From JAJFUI01 sp963754135 (lineage in GTDB: Bacteria; Planctomycetota; Planctomycetia; Pirellulales; Thermoguttaceae), in NCBI GenBank assembly GCA_963754135.1, contig CAVWEY010000003.1, forward strand, positions 868,001 to 932,000: a stretch of DNA of 64,000 bases, given 5' to 3'. Below are positions 61,059 through 64,000 of the stretch, piece after piece (position 1 is the first letter of the stretch; each line of letters opens with the position of its first letter). Position numbers and translations under genes: made by a program. The notes beneath the pieces were generated by a model. That model worked only from the letters and a program-made list of their open reading frames with translations, was not told the DNA's origin and did no database searches.

Positions 61059-62500
61059 ATGAGCGACATCTTCATCACCGAGAATTTCCTGCTGCAAAAC
61101 GACCGCGCGGCGGAGCTGTACCACGGCTACGCCCGAGACCTGCCGATCGTCGATTTTCATTGCCATCTTCCGCCGGCCGAGATCGCCGCGGACCGCCGCT
61201 TCGAGAACCTCACGCAAATCTGGCTCAGCGGCGACCATTACAAGTGGCGGCTGATGCGGACTGCCGGCGTGGCGGAACGCTACTGCACGGGCGACGCCTC
61301 GGACCGGGAGAAGTTCCAGAAGTGGGCCGAGACCGTGCCGCAGGCGCTCCGCAACCCGGCCTACCATTGGACCCACCTCGAACTGAAGCACCGCTCCAGA
61401 TCGGCGATCGGCTGCTGGGACCGGAGACGGCCGAGGGAATCTGGCAGGAGTGCAATGCGAAGCTCGCCCGGCCGGAGTTCTCCGCCCGCGGCATGATGCG
61501 GCAGATGAACGTCGCGCTCTGCTGCACGACCGACGATCCGACGGACACGCTGGAGCATCATCGGGCGATTGCATCGGACCGCTCGTTTCCGGTCCGCGTG
61601 CTGCCGACGTTTCGGCCGGATCGGGCCTTGGCCGTGGAACCGCTCGCCGCGTGGAACGCCTGGGTCGATCGGCTGGCCGCTGTTAGCGGCATCGAGGTGG
61701 GCGACGATTACGGCCGGTTTCTCGACGCCCTCCAGCAGCGGCACGATTTCTTCCACGCCACCGGCTGCCGGCTGGCCGACCACGGCCTGGAGACGTTCTG
61801 GGCCGCCGACTACACGCCGGGCGAGGTGGCCTCGGCCTTCCAGCGTCTTCGCGCCGGCAAGCCGCTGGGGATGGATGCCGCCGTCAAATTCCGCTCGGCC
61901 GTGCTCTACGAGTTGGCGTCGATGAATTGCCGAAAGGGTTGGGCGCAGCAGTTCCACTTCGGGGCGATGCGGAACAACAACACGCGGATGTTCGAGGCGT
62001 TGGGGCCGGACGCCGGTTTCGACTCGATCGGCGACTGGGAGGTTGCCCGGCCCATGGCCCGCTTCCTCGACCGGCTGGACCGCGCCGGCCGGCTGGCCAA
62101 GACGGTCCTCTACAATCTCAATCCCGCCCAGAACGACGTGGTGGCCACGATGCTGGGCAACTTCCAGGACGGGGTGACGCCGGGCAAGGTGCAGATGGGC
62201 AGCGCCTGGTGGTTCATGGATCACAAGGAGGGGATCGAGAGGCAGCTCAACGCGCTCTCGAACCAGGGGCTCTTGAGCCGGTTTGTGGGCATGGTTACCG
62301 ACAGCCGGTCGTTTCTCTCCTACCCGCGGCACGAATACTTCCGCCGTATTCTGTGTAACCTGTTGGGGGGGGACATGGAGCAAGGGCTGCTGCCGGACGA
62401 TGTGGAGTTGATCGGCCGGATGGTGGGCGACGTCTGTTACCGGAACCCGACGGGGTACTTGGGGTTTAATCTTGCGTCGGACACCCCCCAAGTTGTTTGA
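61059..62500 (+). CDS. uxaC: Glucuronate/galacturonate isomerase, one frameshift
   Basis: Isomerises D-glucuronate to D-fructuronate (or galacturonate to tagaturonate) in uronate catabolism. MSDIFITENFLLQNDRAAEL and the metal motif IVDFHCHLPP (HXH) are typical; ENLTQIWLSGDHYKWRLMR is also a UxaC hallmark. One C is missing at about 61390 (GAAGCACCGCTCC); corrected, it reads HLELKHPLQIGDRLLGPETA. The C-terminal half has CTTDDPTDTLEHHR, QFHFGAMRNNNTRM, and RFVGMVTDSRSFLSYPRHEY FRRILCNLLG. About 480 residues, normal. The start lacks a ribosome site and abuts a terminator-like hairpin. Confidence 0.92.
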
Positions 62501-62524
62501 CAAATTCGCCAAAATCGTTATAAT
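62497..62524 (+). promoter_or_regulatory. Consensus sigma-70 promoter of the S53 protease gene
   Basis: -35 TTGACA (62497-62502) and -10 TATAAT (62519-62524), both perfect, spacer 16 bases. It overlaps the last codons of uxaC. Confidence 0.7.
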
Positions 62525-62567
62525 CACAATTGGTTGCGGTTCGTGAAGAAGAAGGAGAGGAGGCGCT

Positions 62568-64000
62568 ATGAGTGGTACTCTGCCCATTAGGGGTCTTTTC
62601 GCCAGGCGGGAGGGACGCCGGACATCTGGTTGCCGCACATTGCGGCTGGAGGCATTGGAAACCCGCACTCTGCTCTCGGTCAGCGTGGCGGGTGTGGCCT
62701 CCACAACTTTGATGTATGCCGGCCATGCTGCCGTGTCGCCTGCCGCAAGCCCTCCGAGCGGCTCTCTTACCCCGTCGCAAATTCGCCAAGCGTATGGCAT
62801 CAACAACATCTCGTTCAACGGTGTCGCCGGCGACGGCACCGGTACGACGATCGCAATTGTTGACGCCTACAACGCGCCGAACATCGTAAGCGACGTGGCG
62901 GCGTTCTCATCCTATTTCAGCTTGCCCGCCTGCAACCTCACCGTGGTGAATCAGACGGGGGGAAGCACGCTGCCGAAGAACCCGCCGGCCGATGACGACT
63001 GGGATCCGGAAATCTCCCTTGACGTGGAATGGGCGCACGCTATCGCTCCGGGGGCCAAGATTCTTCTCGTCGAGGCCACAAATGACCAAATTCCTCGCGG
63101 CAGCAGCATTCCCACCGATCTCTTTGACGCAGTGAATTATGCTTGTGGCGTAACTGGAGTCGTGGTCGTGTCGATGAGTTGGGGCCAGGGCGAGTTCAGC
63201 GGCGAGAGTTCCTACGACAGCAACTTCGTGCACGCTGGGGTAACCTTTGTCGCCGCCTCCGGTGACTCCGGGTCGCCGCCCATTTATCCGGCGATTTCGC
63301 CGGATGTGGTCTCCGTCGGCGGCACCAGCCTGTCCGTGGACAGCAACGGCAACCGCACCTCCGAAACGGGGGCCACCTTTAGCGGCGGCGGCATAAGCGG
63401 CTACGGTCAGAGCGGCACCTTTGAGAGCCAGCCCTCCTACCAAAGCTCGTACGCCATCAGCCAGAACAATTCGATCCTCCTCGGCGCAACCAAACGCTGC
63501 AATCCGGACGTATCGCTCGTCGCCAGCAACGTACCGTTTTATGATTCGTACGACTTCACGGGGGGCTGGGCCCCGACGGCGCCGCCGGACGGGTACTACG
63601 GCACCAGCTTCGCCGCCCCGCAATGGGCTGCTCTGATCGCCATCGCCGATCAAGGACGCGCCCTGGCCGGCCTCGGCTCGCTGAGCAGCGCTGCCGCGCT
63701 AGCCGATCTGTACCTGAACATTCCGGCCAGCAGCTTTTACGACATCACCAGCATCAACTCCACAAGCGGCACGACGACCGTCGGCAGCCCCGAGTATTCG
63801 TGCGGGACCGGTTACAACCTCGTCACCGGGCTTGGGGTGCCGGTGGCCAACCTGCTGGCGCCCGCCCTGGTCTACAGCACGGCGCCCGGCACGCCGGTCC
63901 TGGCGGCCGCCTACGACACCGGCGTGAGCAACAGCGACGACATCACCGACCTGAACAACAGCAGCCCCAGCGCCGTGCTCCAGTTCAGCGTCCCCAACAC
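62568..64000 (+). CDS. S53 (sedolisin-type) serine protease, surface-sorted, partial at window edge
   Basis: Exported serine-carboxyl peptidase. ATG 62568 follows AGGAGAGGAGG. The N-terminus has the planctomycete surface-protein motif LRLEALETRTLLS (LEPR-XLL type) in place of a classical signal. SLTPSQIRQAYGIN and GTTIAIVDAY open the catalytic domain. Catalytic Glu and Asp are in DPEISLDVEWAHAIAP (spacing four), the oxyanion Asp in AASGDSG, and the Ser in GTSFAAPQWA. After the catalytic domain (to about residue 430) further surface modules start (TGVSNSDDITDLNNSSPSAV), cut by the window edge. Driven by a consensus promoter at 62497. Confidence 0.88.
   Translation, partial: MSGTLPIRGLFARREGRRTSGCRTLRLEALETRTLLSVSVAGVASTTLMYAGHAAVSPAASPPSGSLTPSQIRQAYGINNISFNGVAGDGTGTTIAIVDAYNAPNIVSDVAAFSSYFSLPACNLTVVNQTGGSTLPKNPPADDDWDPEISLDVEWAHAIAPGAKILLVEATNDQIPRGSSIPTDLFDAVNYACGVTGVVVVSMSWGQGEFSGESSYDSNFVHAGVTFVAASGDSGSPPIYPAISPDVVSVGGTSLSVDSNGNRTSETGATFSGGGISGYGQSGTFESQPSYQSSYAISQNNSILLGATKRCNPDVSLVASNVPFYDSYDFTGGWAPTAPPDGYYGTSFAAPQWAALIAIADQGRALAGLGSLSSAAALADLYLNIPASSFYDITSINSTSGTTTVGSPEYSCGTGYNLVTGLGVPVANLLAPALVYSTAPGTPVLAAAYDTGVSNSDDITDLNNSSPSAVLQFSVPN

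Noticed and set aside
1..64000. tRNA, rRNA or known riboswitch genes
   Set aside because: No cloverleaf with a TTCRANY arm, rRNA segment or familiar riboswitch core was recognised by eye; a covariance-model scan would be decisive.

Overview
The window is high-GC bacterial DNA from a planctomycete, most likely of the Pirellulales type. The markers are two PulG-like DUF1559 proteins, two PEP-CTERM proteins ending in a short hydrophobic segment plus RKR, ECF sigma factors paired with membrane FecR proteins, an N-terminal LExLExRxLLS surface-protein motif, and a membrane protein opening with the planctomycete 'QYSLRGLFLLTF' segment. No rRNA, tRNA, CRISPR array or IS transposase was recognised.

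Layout. 1-0.9 kb: ahcY, running off the left edge. 1.1-5 kb: exopolysaccharide assembly genes (Wzz-like, ExeA-like ATPase, CpsD-like ATPase). 5-11 kb: class IV aminotransferase, UroD-like protein, MntA/HepT pair, alpha/beta hydrolase, two Cys-rich lipoproteins, a FemAB-like acyltransferase. 11.3-17.4 kb: ferredoxin coupled to apbE, DedA, a secreted HEAT-like protein, a BaiN-like flavoprotein and a membrane protein. 17.7-21.3 kb: a fused E1 alpha/beta 2-oxoacid dehydrogenase followed by a lipoyl-ketoacyl synthase III fusion. 21.3-22 kb: second nucleotidyltransferase/HEPN pair. 22.2-27.6 kb and 40.1-46.4 kb: two paralogous modules of ECF sigma, FecR protein, a four-codon ORF (MNGP), a structured leader, a PEP-CTERM protein and a DUF1559 protein. 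Between them lie an EF-hand lipoprotein, HlyD adaptor, cyclase-repeat protein, M16 protease, an unrecognised 649-residue protein, a histidine kinase/FixJ-type regulator pair and a 4Fe-4S protein. 46.5-52.7 kb: GH27 alpha-galactosidase facing a pstSCAB2B1 operon. 52.9-64 kb: glgC with a small toxin-antitoxin-like island at its 3' end, an SNase-like secreted protein, plsC, yfcE, rimI, tandem fxsA, suhB, uxaC and an S53 protease running off the right edge.

Two properties colour the whole window. First, more than 30 palindromic repeat elements of many sequence families lie between genes and, in frame, inside genes (wzz, exeA-like, apbE, baiN-like, both fecR, hlyD, the kinase PAS domain, suhB). 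Second, about two dozen genes are split by frameshifts that are all net losses of one or two bases, about half in GCGC-rich runs. These look like consensus-sequence errors, so frameshifted genes are annotated as whole CDSs with the break noted.

The most unusual biology: the SD-MNGP-stop mini-ORF and covarying leader hairpin shared by the two PEP-CTERM modules; the lipoyl-KASIII fusion beside a fused E1; a PstB pair whose motif losses are complementary, predicting an asymmetric heterodimer; the in-frame palindromic elements; and the glgC 3'-end duplication around a toxin-antitoxin-like pair.
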